In this document: positions 23,122 to 36,415 of the stretch, piece after piece
Position numbering within the stretch: the stretch's first letter is position 1
Layout: the number at the start of each line of letters is the position of its first letter
Assembly: GCA_013339895.1 (NCBI GenBank)
Contig: JABACO010000005.1
Coordinates: forward strand, 186,001 to 250,000
Length of the DNA: 64,000 nucleotides
Origin: Ephydatia muelleri
Taxonomy: Eukaryota; Porifera; Demospongiae; Spongillida; Spongillidae
Direction: 5' to 3'
The notes under the pieces: generated by a model
What the model was told of the DNA's origin: nothing
Seen by the model: only the letters and a program-made list of their open reading frames with translations
Database searches by the model: none
Made by a program: the position numbers and the translations under genes

Positions 23122-26100
23122 ATGAATCGCTGCAAATTATGCCAGACACCTGTTTTGAACAGGAAGAAAAGAAGATCGCTGCAATCATTGTTGTCTGCGT
23201 CGGTTAAACAGGCGATTGTAGACTTAGCATGCTCACTCGGTCCGGATTACGAAGATGCACACAAGCGCTTTTCCGAAGGCTACATCTGCATACGTTGTTA
23301 CCGTGACATATGCAGTTGTATGCGCCTGAAAGAGATTGAAAAGGAGCTGAAGCGACTTCTATCGCTGAGTTACGGCAACGTTACCCAATCAAAGCCTATT
23401 CCTGGCACAAAGCGAAGACATGCACCGCTTGATTCCGCGGCAAAGACAGTAAAGGTAATCACAGTAATTTTATGCTACTCTGAATAGCAATATATCTCTT
23501 ACGTGTTGTAAATACAGATCGTGGTGACCCACGAGACCGGCTACGAAAAGCGTTATACACTCACGCCTTCTATGGCAGCCATTGCCCAGCCGCTTGGACG
23601 TAAATCATGGAGGTCCTTTGCTTACAATGCATATGAAAACGACACTATCAGGCAGTACATGGTTAAAAGGCTACTCAAGGGTCTCAATAGAGAAATTGTC
23701 AGCCTTTTATCAAATTCCACCCTCATTACCACAGATTGCAACATTGCGTTGAAGCAGTTTGATTGGGGCAGTCTGCATAACACAATCAAATCCACAGCAC
23801 CTCTTCTCCATGCTTTCCTTGAAACATGCATACCACAGTGCAGCAGTATGAAACAGTGTGCCATCGTGATGTGTACGGTTATACTTCTAAAAACTCATCG
23901 TCGAAATACTGTTGTACAGGCCATGATATCAATTCTGATGCATGCAGGTCATACTGCCAAGCAAGTGAGTTGGCAGCTGGCAATCACTTCATTGTTTTGA
24001 AAATGTCTTTCAGGTTTACTCTAGGTTACAAAAGCTTGGCATTTGCCTCAGCAGTACTGCTACATGGGCTTTGATTGATAACATGGGACAAGATCATGAT
24101 ACTTCAGTTAAACAGTGGATGGAGTCCTTGAAGAAAACCATTTGTACTGATGATCATGTATGTTTTAATTTGATTTCATGTCATTGTAATTTTAATACAT
24201 CAAATTTAAAGGGCACTGCAGTTATAGTCCCTTACAATGCTTCAAGCTCCTTTACGAAGCCTTCGGATGATGATGAGGTGTTTAATTCCTTGTCAAAATA
24301 CAATGTAACAGCATCCTTGGATTGTTCCAGCCAGAACTCTCTGAGCAGTCCAGAAGTACTATCCTTAAGTATAACCAAAGAAGGTATATTACCATAATGA
24401 TAAATGCCAGATGGGAAGGTGGGATACAGTACCTATCTATGCTGGTTGTACTGTGTTCAAATATAAGAAGGTACATGCAACTGTGGTCTGTTGCTGGCTT
24501 TTGATAGTGACACTTACCCTTACATGTACAGGCAATAATTCTGTGGTTCATCATCAGTCATCTGACACATTATCTGCATCATCACCTCCATCTATATCTG
24601 GTATATACTAATGTTCATGCACATTGTACATGATTGAATAAAATTGCAGGAATAGTCCCTTACAATGCTCCAAGCTGCTCTACAGAGCCATCGGAGGATG
24701 ATGAGGTGTCTAATTCCTCATCAAAACACAATGTAATAGCACCTTTGGATTGTTCCAGCCAGAACTCTTTGAGCAGTCCAGAAGTATCATCCTTAAGTAA
24801 TACTGAAGAAGGCATATTTGACGGTACATGCCATTCAAAGATGTGTAGTACTAGGATGGGAAGCATGGATGTAGCAGCTATCTACTGTCAATAAAAAAAG
24901 CTCTGGTTCACTGCTGACTTTTGATAGTGACACTTACCCTTACCTGTACAGGCAATAATTCAGTTGTGCATCATCAGTCATCTGACACATTATCTGCATC
25001 ATCACCTCCATCTTCCTCATTGATATTTGGTTAGTACGAATGTACAAGTAGTACACTGTTCGTCATGGAATTAAATTTCAGCTCCTATGGACTGCTCAAC
25101 ACCTATTTGTGCTGTCAACTCCGAAGTATTGGATATTGGTATGCAACACCACATTGTATCATACATTGACATTGTTGTGAACCTCTTTAACAGATGTCTC
25201 ATCAGTATCTGATCCAGCAACAGCATCATCAATGGGTTGGTTTATCTAGATGAATAAGTTCCATGTGTTATAATCACTTTATTTTAGATCATATCTCATC
25301 TGACTGTACTTTGTTTCTACTGCAATCTGGGGATGAAGGAGTCTCGATTGATACTGATGAATGGTGTGGGTTTCGCTTGGTTGGGGACAATATTGACAAA
25401 ACAGTTGGGCCCAGATTCATGAGACACAACCATCAATCTCAATCTCTTCATTATTTCAATGTCTATGCTGTAAAGGATAGAGTTGACTTGCACCATCTGT
25501 CACCCAATATTTCAATGATTGATCTGCAAGATGTGGATGTTAATAGATTTCTTCCCTCTGAAGATGACTATGCAGCTTTGATTTCAAATTTCCAGTTTCT
25601 CATTGCTAAAGTGATGGCTAAGTGTGTGCCAGGTCTGGTACATTTATCGCCTTTGTTGCCTGGTCATATTCAACACATCCACTCTAAAGCAATGTCGATG
25701 AAGTCTGAAGTGGTATGTCTATGTGTATCCTACAGCTGTGATAATGCCTCATTTGCAGGTACCACTTGGAGTCATTCTCAAAGATGAAAACAAGTTGGAT
25801 GATATGGTTCAAATTATGGATGAGCTTCACAAATATGTCCCTAGCATCAGAAGTGTTGAGAATTTTGAAGATGAGAATGGTGATATGCTGACAATGGATA
25901 TTCACCATTTTAGCCACATTTTGTTAAGTGGTGATCAGCTAACCACAGCTCGTGCTATTGGTAGTCAAAGGATTAGGAAAAACTCTGTGGATGCAGTTGC
26001 CCGACTTCAAGGATTTATACCAGTCACAGAAGACTGGCATACCAAAGTGTGTTACATGAAGGTAAGCTGCTTGCCTGGTAATTGCTGTCATATGACCTGT

Positions 26101-27911
26101 TGTCATGTAATGGGGTGTTTAGGTCTACAGTAAGTAAACATTGTTTAATGTTGGTGGGAATGCTACCCTCAGGAAGGTTATAGCTCTGCCTGTTGATGAG
26201 CTCAAAGGCATGGCTAAATATACAATCCCTCCCCAGCTATACAGCCTATTCAGCCTATCAACCACAACAACCAAAATAGGTTTCCTTAGGGATTTTGGTC
26301 CCAGGCACTATTTCCTGTTGATGAGCTCAAAGGCATGGCTAAATATACAATCCCTCCCCAGCTATACAGCCTATTCAGCCTATCAACCACAACAACCACA
26401 ATAGGTTTCCTTAGGGGTTTTGGTCCCAGGCACTATTTAAGAGAGGTCTGGGAAGGGTGACTCACTCAGTCATCAGCCACTGCAGCTACAAGTCATCCGA
26501 CCCACCTCTCCCATCTGCACCTGTATGCACACAATATATTTGCTTTATGTTTATCATGTATACTTTCTATCATTAACTTCCACAGGCAGGCGGCACCCTC
26601 TGGGCTTCTACCCCAATAGCCACCTAACCATTGCCAGCGTAATGGTTGGAACGCAGGCTGACCCAATGATAGCCAGCGCTTATCATTGGTCCTTGCTGGC
26701 TAGGTAGCAAACGTCCAGCTGCGGCTGCTGCCTGCCCCTCAGTGGGCGAACAAAATTGTACATGGGACAGAATTTAGGTGAACTTAAACCATGCTTTCAT
26801 ACTCAATGCATGGGGAGCATCCGAGGGAAAGCATTAAGTGGTAATTATGTCACCTTGTAATCACAAGCTGCTGACTAATCTTCACCTTGTCTCTGTGTAC
26901 TTGTAGGTGGTGTGGACATGTCTGTACAAGACCAAGTCTGGATTTGATATAGGCACATTGCATCAACTTAAGAATCTCATAAATCGACGGAATGTAACTA
27001 CAGACCCTAGTAAGAATGTCAATGCTTGTGAAGACTTTCTAGAGATAATAACAACTGCACATATTGTGGCTGCAGCTATGGAGGTGCTGAAGACTAATGA
27101 TTTAGAACAGCTTGCTACAACTGTCACACAATCTGCTATACCTAGTGAGAAGCTAAATGTCATCAAATCTGTAGCACATTCAATATGTGATCAGTTTATA
27201 AACATGAGCATTTCAATGATGACATCAAAGACACATAATCGCAAGAAGCAAGACATCGACCACATCCAAGAATATGCCATAGAAACTGTCTCAATGGGAC
27301 TGTTGTATCTTGAATTTAAAGATGCTATCAGAGAAGGAGATGGGGAACGTGTTCTTCGATGTTGGAAATTTTTCCTGCTAATTTTTCGCGGTTCTGGCCA
27401 CTCAAATTATTGTATTGAAGCTCTACGCTTACTTGTGTTATATTATTACATCCTTCCACCAAGGTATGCTTCTCAAATGCTGTGGGGAAGGTTCATTAAT
27501 GTTCATGCGAAGGAAGGTTGCAACATATCAGTTGATCTTCATATGGAGCACCTAAATAGGCTCTGTAAAGATGCCATTTCCCACCTTGGTGCCAACAAGA
27601 CGCCTAAAGCCATCTCTAGGGTTGGCAAGGCACTTGGACCTTTGTCACAGATTTTAAATCAGTATGATAGTGCTACCAACACAAGAGCGTCCCAGGCTCA
27701 TACAAGGTGTTCTGATACTGAAGATCTGATTATGCTGATAAAAGAGCTAGTTAACTGCAAGGTGTTTTGTAAACAAACAGGAAGAAAACACGTTTCCTTT
27801 CCTTCCATGAAAAGCAATCATTTCATTAACTGTATTGATATGCCCAAGTTCAATTCATGGATGGAAGAGCAAACATTAAGATTTATTAGGGACTCATGTC
27901 TTTCACGCTAA
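23122..27911 (+). CDS. DUF6589-family protein, candidate transposase (12 exons)
   Basis: Exons: 23122-23454, 23518-23964, 24014-24157, 24212-24383, 24532-24600, 24650-24823, 24952-25029, 25082-25138, 25194-25235, 25288-25712, 25759-26061, 26907-27911. Every junction is GT-AG and phase-consistent, giving 1083 codons including the stop. The N-terminus has a Cys cluster (CKLCQTP, CIRCYRDICSC) that could bind zinc. Exons 4-9 encode a Ser/Thr-rich linker with an internal exon-pair duplication. Exons 10-12 carry the DUF6589 block: GDNIDKTVGPRFMR, QSLHYFNVYAVKDRVD, KSEVVPLGVILKDENK, HKYVPSI, GDQLTTARAIGSQ. This domain is common in transposon-like proteins of cnidarians, sponges and fungi and has no established biochemical role that I know of. 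Intron 11 (845 bp) is unusually long and holds a duplicated 125-bp segment. The gene starts inside the left TIR's inner flank and faces the RecQ gene. Confidence 0.88.
26190..26439. repeat. 125-bp tandem duplication in an intron
   Basis: Two copies starting CTGTTGATGAGCTCAAAGG at about 26190 and 26315, nearly identical, within intron 11 of the DUF6589 gene. Confidence 0.92.
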
Positions 27912-27968
27912 CTATGTCTTCCATTAATACTTTTGTGTATTTCATTTCATTTATCTTTACATCACATA

Positions 27969-29370
27969 TCACCTTAGCTCAATAGGAAAACTACAACATC
28001 TACAATCAGTACACATACACATCCTACCACATACATCACAACAGGCACAACCTTCTATTGCTGCAGTGCTTGAGTCAAAATATGAGCACAATAATTTTCT
28101 TCTACAATATTCTTGTTGCATACAATACTGTTTCATGTCTTTGGATATGGACTTGAGGTCAGATTTCTTCACATACAGAAGTGCACTTGATGGGTGGCCT
28201 TCACGGCCAGCCCTGCCACACTCTTGTATGTAACTTTCTATGTCACTTGAAGGACCCCAGTGAATAACTTGCTTAACGTCCATACAATCTATACCCATGC
28301 CAAAAGCAATGGTGCAGATAACTAGGCGTAAAGGAGCATTGGAAGAGGAGAATGATTTTAGGATACTTTCTTGCACTTCTTTTTGTGTAACACTGGTATA
28401 CATATCCACTAGTCTAAACCTTGGCAGGTTAGGGGCTGCTATTGGCTCACCTAACATTGCTTCAAAATAGTAATACAGTGCAGAACAATCATCATATTTT
28501 CTACAGAAAACAATGACTCTTTGCATCTTAGCTCTCTCATTTTTCAGCTTTCTAACAACTGGAGCAAATGCTTCTTCTATGGTCACTCTCGTCTTAATGT
28601 TGTATGATATGTTGCCTTTATCTGGTGATATGCAAACCACAGCAGGATCTTTCATCCCTAAAATACTTATTATTTTCTTTCTTGTGGCAACCGTAGCAGT
28701 TGCTGTCAATGCCAATACATTAACATGAGGTGGTATTAGACTCCTAACCTCACCAAGGTTTGCAAATTCTTGTCTGAAATGCTCACCCCTTCAAAGAAAA
28801 TAGGATTAAGACTACAATAAATACAGTACTAAACACTAACCATTTAGTAATACAGTGCGCTTCATCTACTCCAACGGCAACTAAATGCTTCGTGAACACT
28901 GGAGCTCTAACCATTTGTCTCCAAAGAGAGTTTGTTAGAAGAATTTCGGGACTAATAAAAATTGCCTGAAATTCTCCTTTCGTGACACTTTCTCGAATAG
29001 CTTGATCATTGGTGATGTCTCCTGTTATGCAAACGGCCGATAACCCTTTGGACTTCAACGCAGCAACCTATTTAAAAAATAAAAAAAAACCTACTTATCT
29101 GTTGCTCTTTTTACACATTGCTTTTACCTGATCCTTCATGAGAGAAATCAACGGAGAAATGATGACTATAATGCTCCCATGACAGCCGAGTACGTTGTCG
29201 AACGCATACGGTAGCGCAGAATATACCAGAGATTTGCCATACCCTGTAGGCAAGCTGACAAACACATCTCTCCCACTAACGAAACTTCGTATTGCCTCCA
29301 TCTGGTATGGACGAACGTTCGCGTATCCTAATCTGCGCACTGCTTGCAATATCGATTCTTCCAATGACAT
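27969..29370 (-). CDS. RecQ-family DNA helicase of the transposon (3 exons)
   Basis: Exons 29370-29128, 29067-28841 and 28788-27969 join in phase to 430 codons including TGA at 27969-27971. Superfamily 2 motifs are in order: RPYQMEAI (motif 0), LPTGYGKS (Walker A), SPLISLMKDQ (Ia), DEAH (II), LTATAT (III), FGMGIDCMDV (V) and QECGRAGREG (VI). A Cys-rich RecQ zinc-binding segment follows (CRRKLLCSYFD, CACCDVC). The winged-helix and HRDC domains of cellular RecQ are absent, so it is a minimal helicase core plus zinc domain, shorter than cellular homologues (600 or more residues). It should unwind DNA 3'-5' with ATP. A role at transposon ends during excision or repair is inference. Position between the TIRs and convergence with the DUF6589 gene make it element cargo rather than a host gene. 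Confidence 0.92.
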
Positions 29371-29471
29371 CCTTTCGTTGATTGATTACCGAGAAGATAG
29401 AGTTAAAACCAATTTGTTCGTTACGTTATACACACAATTGTGCATTACGTCAAATGTATCCCTTACGTCAG

Positions 29472-29596
29472 CGTCCCAAAACATTGGGGACACGCGGAAC
29501 AAGTGTATGGGTACTTGTTTGCCAGACCCACCTGTCGTAGTGTTTATACTGTAAGCGATAAACGCTTACGTCATGGTGGGTCTGGGGACGAGACTA
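29472..29596. repeat. Right terminal inverted repeat of the RecQ/DUF6589 transposon
   Basis: Reverse complement of the left end, from GGGGACACGCG to GGGGACGAGACTA. Confidence 0.92.
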
Positions 29597-29605
29597 GTTA
29601 TCACT

Positions 29606-30554
29606 TTCGTCGGTCATGTAATAGACCGACAGTCCCTCCCACAACGCCTTTTCACCGGGCCTTACTACTGCTTGGCGCCGGGTAAAGAGCTGTCAGAAAG
29701 AATATTCGTGTGCATGCATGGAGTCCAATTCACCTACCCTGTGCGAGCGTGAGGCTTTTTTCTTTTTTGGCGGGATTGGTTCACTCTGTCTAGTTCTTCA
29801 CCTTGGGCATTTGTGTCGCGATATGCTCTCTTCAGTGTCTCGAAGTGTCTCCGTACAGCTCCTAATCGTTACGTGAGACTGTGAACTTATAGAACATCTA
29901 CACCAACACAACGTACTATGCGCGATGGAAGAGGTGTATCCTTGTACGGCAAGTTCCTTCTTCATGGCATTGAATGTTCTTCTATTGTGCTCACTGTCGG
30001 CTCTGTGTTAAAAAAACAAACGATAAATTCAATGTACATTATACTGTAGCGCGCGGACTTTTGTGACAACTCGAACGCCGCTGCGTCCATGGAACCATAT
30101 ATAATCTTCACTTTGTCCTGATTTGATAAGAGAGAAGGTAATGTGACATTGTGTAGTAACTCAAACAACTTACCAGCAAATCCTTAGGAACTGCCTTAGA
30201 CCTTTCGGTTATTTTCTTGGGTACGAGGTGCGATTCTATTTTTTCACCCATATCTTCCACAGTGGTTGTTAAAGATGCGATTATAGTGTTCTGATCCTCG
30301 ACCATGGTCCTCAATGCTCGCAGCTCTTTGTCCTGGACCTGGTTGATACGTATCACTTCAGCTAGTGAAGAACTTTCATCACAAGCTGCAGTCGACTGAG
30401 AATCCGATTGAATCAGAGTTGTTGGTTGCAAAGGTCTAGATAGTAAGCGTGAGGTCCCAGTACACTTTGCTGTGCTTCCTTTTCGTACTGGGGTGGACTT
30501 TGCTTTGGTTGATGGAGGAGTACAAGTGCCGTAAAATAGTCCCGCCATTGCCAC
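29606..30554 (-). pseudogene. CACTA-like accessory gene, 5' part with coiled coil
   Basis: Minus-strand multi-exon frame starting MAMAGLFYGTCTPPS at 30554. Exon 1 (30554-30174) has a Ser/Thr/Pro-rich lead and a coiled coil (RALRTMVEDQNTIIASL). It ends at GTAAGT. Exon 2 (30117-30045) reads DKVKIIYGSMDAAAFELSQKS. Exon 3 starts near 30000 (DSEHNRRTFNAMKKELAVQG). Later pieces read ELDRVNQSRQKRKKPHART and, just before the transposon junction, ALWEGLSVYYMTDESD. The last piece continues in frame at 22903 once the nested element and one copy of its 9-bp duplication are removed. It is divergent from the transposase at 30656. I infer a transposon accessory protein; its function is unknown. Confidence 0.6.
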
Positions 30555-30655
30555 CTATACTTCAATTGCGAACACGTGCACAAATAAACTGAGCATGCGC
30601 GATTACTTTCAAAAAAAGTAGCACCTCAGTTTTGCGTATACTTTAAGATTGCAAG

Positions 30656-33593
30656 ATGCAAGGAGCTAAAAAACGAAAGCTTTGTCCGCATTGTGAATTG
30701 CCTTTAGGTCGAACGGCTTACTATGAGCATAAAAGGAAGTACTATTCAACTACATCTGGAGTCTGGCAGAAAGTAATGGCAGTTAAACCACCTGAAGTAG
30801 AGTGTGAATACCGAACTGATCAAGATGAAATAAGTGCCAGCGATCTCGAAGATGCAGAGTGCAAAGATTCTGATAAGGAGGCCTCTGATACTGACACTGA
30901 ATACCAAGCAAAACACAAAGAAGCAGTAAGGACGTTTGTATTGTATTTATATAATTATTTGACCGTCGTAACATTCAATGGCACATGAACAGGGTCTTCT
31001 AGAAATTGAAGACGATGGCATCGACGTCGTTGTTCAGGGTGATGACAATGGAGCTACGTTTGAGGAGGAATCTGAACACTTGGGACACGTTGATATCGAT
31101 CTTGAAGCTGATGTTTCAAAATTGTCAGGTGATTCGTTGACCAGTATACGTTACCTACTGCTTTTTGTATTGATCTGGAAAAGTGTGTACAAAGTGACAG
31201 ATAATGCAGTTAATGTGCTGCTCAAGTTTCTCAATATTTTGTTTCTTAAAATAAACAATTCAATGCCAAGAATAAAAGTACCCATGTCTCTTTCATCAGC
31301 TAAAAGAAGTGTCGGTATAAATGACAATTTTTATCAATATATTGTGTGCCCATAATGTCATTCTTTATATGATATGAATGACTGCATTAAAAACTCTGCT
31401 TTTGGTACAGGTGTAGAATCTTCGAAATGTAGATTTATTCAATTTCCTGATCATCGGCAAAGGAGTTTTCGCAACCCTGTAATGAAAAACTTTTGAAAGA
31501 AGTGAAGTTGGCTTCTGGTGGAAAGAAACTTGTTCCTATTAAAACGTACTGCTATAGGAGCATTTTGAATGATTTGACAGAGAGATTTAAAAACCCAGGT
31601 TTTTTTTGGCTTTAATTAACAGCTGGCGTCAATATATTTCTGTGGATGGCGTACTTGCTGACATTTATGATGGACGTTTGTGGAAAGAATTACAAGGAAG
31701 TACAGGTGGTTTAGAAGGAAATACAATTGGATTTATGCTTAACGTTGATTGGTTCAATCCTTTTAAACACGGAACATATTCAATGGGGCAATCTACTTAT
31801 CCATTTTGAATTTACCCAGACAAATACGGTTTAAAGAACAGAAGACAATACTTGTAGGTTTAATTCCTGGTCCAAAAGAACCAAAACTTGTGCTAAATGC
31901 ATACCTAACACCACTTGTTCAGGACCTTTTGAAGCTTGATGACGGTTTTTGGTTCTCCTCTCCAGATGCATTGGGTAAACGAGTATTTATTAAAGGAAGG
32001 CTGATTGCAATATGTTGTGACATACCTGCATCTAGAAAGGTATGCGGATTTGTGGGACATAGTGCATTAAAAGCCTGCAATAAATGTTTAAAGGACTTCA
32101 AAAGAATTGGTGATCGGACTAATTATTCAGGTTTTGATTTAGATTCATGGCCCTGTCGCACCAGTGCTGACCACAGAATTAATGCAACACAATATCTCCA
32201 ATGTAAAACAAAGACTGAAAGAAAACAATTTGAAAATAAGCATGGTCTGCGATTTTCTGTATTATTGGATTTGCCTTATTTTGATATCATTGCAACCTGT
32301 GCTATTGATCCAATGCACAACCTTTTTCTTGGGACTAGTAAACACGTGATGGAGTATGGCAAAAGGCCAATATTATAAGTGCAAAAGATCTAGGTGTAAT
32401 ACAAGACAAAGTTAACTCAATGATTCCACCATCAGATGTTGGAAGGATTCCAGCAAAAATATCATCAAACTTTAATGACTTTACTGCTGATGAATGGAAC
32501 AATTGGACCTTAATTTACTCGGTTTATTCGTTGAATGATATTCTGCCTCCACAGCACATGGCCATGTGGGAACTTTATGTAAGAGCATGCTCAATCCTCT
32601 GCACCAGGGTTATAACTGCTGAAAACCTGACACTAGTTCATAGCTTACTTCTTCAGTTTAACAGTTTATTTGAACAAATTCTTGGGCCTGAGCATTGCAG
32701 TATTAACATGCACCTACATTGCCACCTTGCAGAATCAGTACTGAATTTCGGGCCTATATATTCATTCTGGTGCTTCTCTTATGAGAGATACAATGGAATA
32801 CTAGGATCCTACTCCACAAATAATCATTCAATCAATGTTCAGGTTATGTGAAAATTTACTCTACATCAATCACTGGAAAAATATGTGTTGGACTGTGATT
32901 TTATATCAGATGAGTATAAGGAGAATATTATGTCAAACCTTGGCTCACATTTCTCTAATGCCTCTACTGGATCCCTTAAGTTGCAGCAACTTGACTACAA
33001 TGTATATAAGGTGTTATCAGCTCAAAGGTTTGGAAATACATCAAATGTGTGCTACAATGCTGATACCAAAGATAAATTGTGTGGTCGTATTTATGAAGGA
33101 GCATTATCAGACTTGCAACACAACACCATGATTAGATCATACACTAGTCTGTATGTCAATAGTTCAATTTCACATGTGTCTCTGCTTTTCCTAAGAGCTT
33201 CAGATGTTGAATTGTACTGCACTGATGAGCATTACAGTTCTTCACTGTCCATCAGCACAACATCTAATTGTGTTTATGCACTCAACTCCACCAAGAAACC
33301 AGCTTTGTACTATTGAATACTTTCTCAAGCACACTATTTCGTTCAAAAACACCACTACTGTCAAACCATCGCAACATATATCTGCCTACATTCAGTGGTT
33401 TCATATATTACCTGAACAGCACCAAAAATACCTAGGCAAAACAGTGGATATATGGTCTCTTCTACTAAGCGATCACTGCTACATACCAGTAAATCAGATA
33501 CAGTGCAAAGCAACCATAGTTAAAACTGTTCTCAAACTTGCTGGAATGGAGCAAAGAGTCATTGTTTCAGTTCCAGTCCATAAAATAGTGTAA
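30656..33593 (+). pseudogene. CACTA/EnSpm-like transposase, multiply broken
   Basis: Plus-strand relic. It starts MQGAKKRKLCPHCELPLG (zinc-ribbon-like N-terminus) and continues after an intron (donor near 30927, acceptor near 30999) with an acidic stretch. The frame reaches VCP-stop-CHSLYD, where an in-frame TAA at 31354-31356 replaces a usual Lys. Farther on are NSWRQYISVDGVLADIYDG, IGFMLNVDWFNPFKH, LNLPRQIRF, GPKEPKL, SALKACNKCLKDF and IDPMHNLFLGTSKHV. The DUF4218-like block follows (HLHCHLAESVLNFGPIYSFW, ERYNGILGSY). The C-terminus ends near 33593. These landmarks and their order are those of CACTA-type (tnp2-like) transposases. At least three frameshifts (around 31490-31600, 31800 and 32350) and the stop inactivate it. 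With the divergent accessory gene it forms a two-gene element, later interrupted by the RecQ transposon. Element ends were not found. Confidence 0.8.
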
Positions 33594-34184
33594 ACACAGC
33601 CAAGCTTCAATGTTCATGACTTTATGAAAGTTTCGTTCATTATCTGACTATATGCATTAAACATGTGTACAATATAGTCATGGTACATGTACTTGTGTCA
33701 CGTACCTTCATTTACATTTATATATTCCACATGCAGAAAAACAGAAATCTTGGTACGGAAGCATTCAAACCATGTGTGGCCAGCTGCAATTCTGTATTAC
33801 TAATTGTACATGAACATGTTTTATTATATATTTTGTGATATGGACATGATATCAAACTGCTCAATAATATAAGGCTAGGTCTGGATATGTGATGGTATCA
33901 AGGAGGCATTATACAGCAGTACCTAAGTATATACATTAAAATATTGACAACTACTGCAGGCTATACTAGGCTGTCTGTAACATCCCCATTCCATCCCATG
34001 CTAGCGTAATATACATATTTAATGCCTAGACCATGTTAAACGTAACTATCACAGCTCTTTTATCGCTAACAAAGAAGGCTCAAGATACCTGAGTGGACGT
34101 GTCTAGTTAAAATCATATCCCAGTCAAAGACATGCATATTCCAATATCCTATCCTCTTATGGTCCCACTAGTTAGGACACAAGT
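33594..34184. other. No gene seen
   Basis: AT-rich; may hold the right end of the CACTA-like relic. No matching inverted repeat recognised on the left side. Confidence 0.4.
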
Positions 34185-34639
34185 ACTGCAAAATCAAAAG
34201 TGTGAAGGCCATGGCCACCTATTCTTTGGTCTGACCGTATACGTAGTCGCCAATAGATCGACACACCAAATCAGGTATGACCTTCACACAGAATATATAA
34301 ACGGGTGAAAACACCTCTAAAAATCGGCGATTTCACGCTATCGGATGGAGTGAGTAGTTTCATTCCGCGCTGCGTGATTTCGTTCCTACAGTGAGCCGGC
34401 TAGTCATTTCATAACAAGTACACACAAGCATACAACAAGTACACACAAGTGTACAACAAGTACACACAAATGTACAACAAGTACACACAATAGGGAGCGT
34501 TCCTTCATGGAGGCTGCAAATCACCAACATCACGTATAGGATGCCAGTTGGGAGTTGGCAACTTGTAACAATATATGAAGTTGATGCCTGTATGGATAGG
34601 GTAAAATTAAAATAAAAGGCACTGTCCAACAAGAAAGGG

Positions 34640-35286
<647 letters not shown>

Positions 35287-36140
35287 ACCACAATCACCAC
35301 ATGCACAAACAGAATGCTACCCAAAGCATCACAACAAGGTAACACTCCCTGCCCATCACAGAGACAGCTCTGTTAGAAGGGCAACACAAGCCGACATACA
35401 GTTGGCTTGATATTCTAATCAATCACCACATGCACATACAGAATGCGACACAGGCACAAGAGGAAAGACACCCAAAGTGTCACAACAAGATCACACTCCC
35501 TGCCCATCCCAGAGACAGCTCTGTCAGAAGGGCAACACTAGCCGACATACAGTTGGCTTGATATTCTAATTAATCACCACATGCACATACAGAATGCGAC
35601 ACAGGCACAAGAGGAAAGACACCCAAAGTGTCACAACAAGATCACACTCCCTGCCCATCACAGAGACAGCTCTGTCAGAAGGGCAACACTAGCCGACATA
35701 CAGTTGGCTTGATATTCTAATTAATCACCACATGCACATACAGAATGCGACACAGGCACAAGAGGAAAGACACCCAAAGTGTCACAACAAGATCACACTC
35801 CCTGCCCATCACAGAGACAGCTCTGTCAGAAGGGCAACACTAGCCGACATACGGTTGGCTTGATATTCTAATCAATCACCACATGCACATACAGAATGCG
35901 ACACAGGCACAAGAGGAAAGACACCCAAAGTGTCACAACAAGATCACACTCCCTGCCCATCACAGAGACAGCTCTGTCAGAAGGGCAACACTAGCCGACA
36001 TACAGTTGGCTTGATATTCTAATTAATCACCACATGCACATACAGAATGCGACACAGGCACAAGAGGAAAGACACCCAAAGTGTGACAACAAGATCACAC
36101 TCCCTGCCCATCACAGAGACAGCTCTGTCAGAAGGGCAAC
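35287..36140. repeat. 152-bp tandem array, about 5.5 copies
   Basis: Units start AATCACCACATGCACATACAG at about 35420, 35572, 35724, 35876 and 36028. A shorter first copy at about 35287 lacks ~25 bp. Each unit has CCCATCACAGAGACAGCTCTG and GCCGACATACAGTTGGCTTG. A lone diverged tail (CTAACAGCTAGCTTGATATTC) lies at about 37157. Confidence 0.95.
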
Positions 36141-36415
36141 ACCGCACACACAAGGCACACACAAAACACACACACCATGCACACACACCATGCACACACA
36201 AGGCACACACACAAGGCACACACACCATGCACACCAAGGCACACACAAAGCACACACACCATGCACACACAAGACACACACACCATGCACACACAAGGCA
36301 CACACAAGGCACACACACCATGCACACACAAGGCACACACACCATGCACACACAAGGCACGCACACACACCATGCACATGAACGGTACACACATCATGTG
36401 CGCACAAGGTACACA
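36141..36415. repeat. CACACAAGG/CACACCATG minisatellite
   Basis: Alternating CACACACCATG and CACACAAGG words of ~11 bp, extending the end of the 152-bp array. All frames are open because of low complexity. Confidence 0.93.

Larger units (their letters stand above)
22913..29596. mobile_element. 6.68-kb DNA transposon encoding a DUF6589-type protein and a RecQ helicase
   Basis: Terminal inverted repeats of ~125 bp begin TAGTCTCGTCCCCAGACCC and match over the whole length with few differences. The perfect 9-bp duplication GTTATCACT flanks it (22904-22912, 29597-29605). Inside are two convergent genes: a 12-exon DUF6589-type gene (23122-27911, plus) and a 3-exon RecQ helicase (29370-27969, minus), 57 bp apart at their 3' ends. 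All splice sites are canonical and all phases close, so the element looks intact and recent. The DUF6589 protein is the transposase candidate by elimination. Academ-type transposons with helicases come to mind, but I recall 3-4 bp duplications for them, so the superfamily is left open. It is inserted in a coding exon of an older CACTA-like element. Confidence 0.9.

Noticed and set aside
22913..29596. Assignment of the RecQ/DUF6589 element to Academ or Kolobok
   Set aside because: The 9-bp target duplications conflict with the 3-4 bp and TTAA targets I recall for those groups; superfamily left open.
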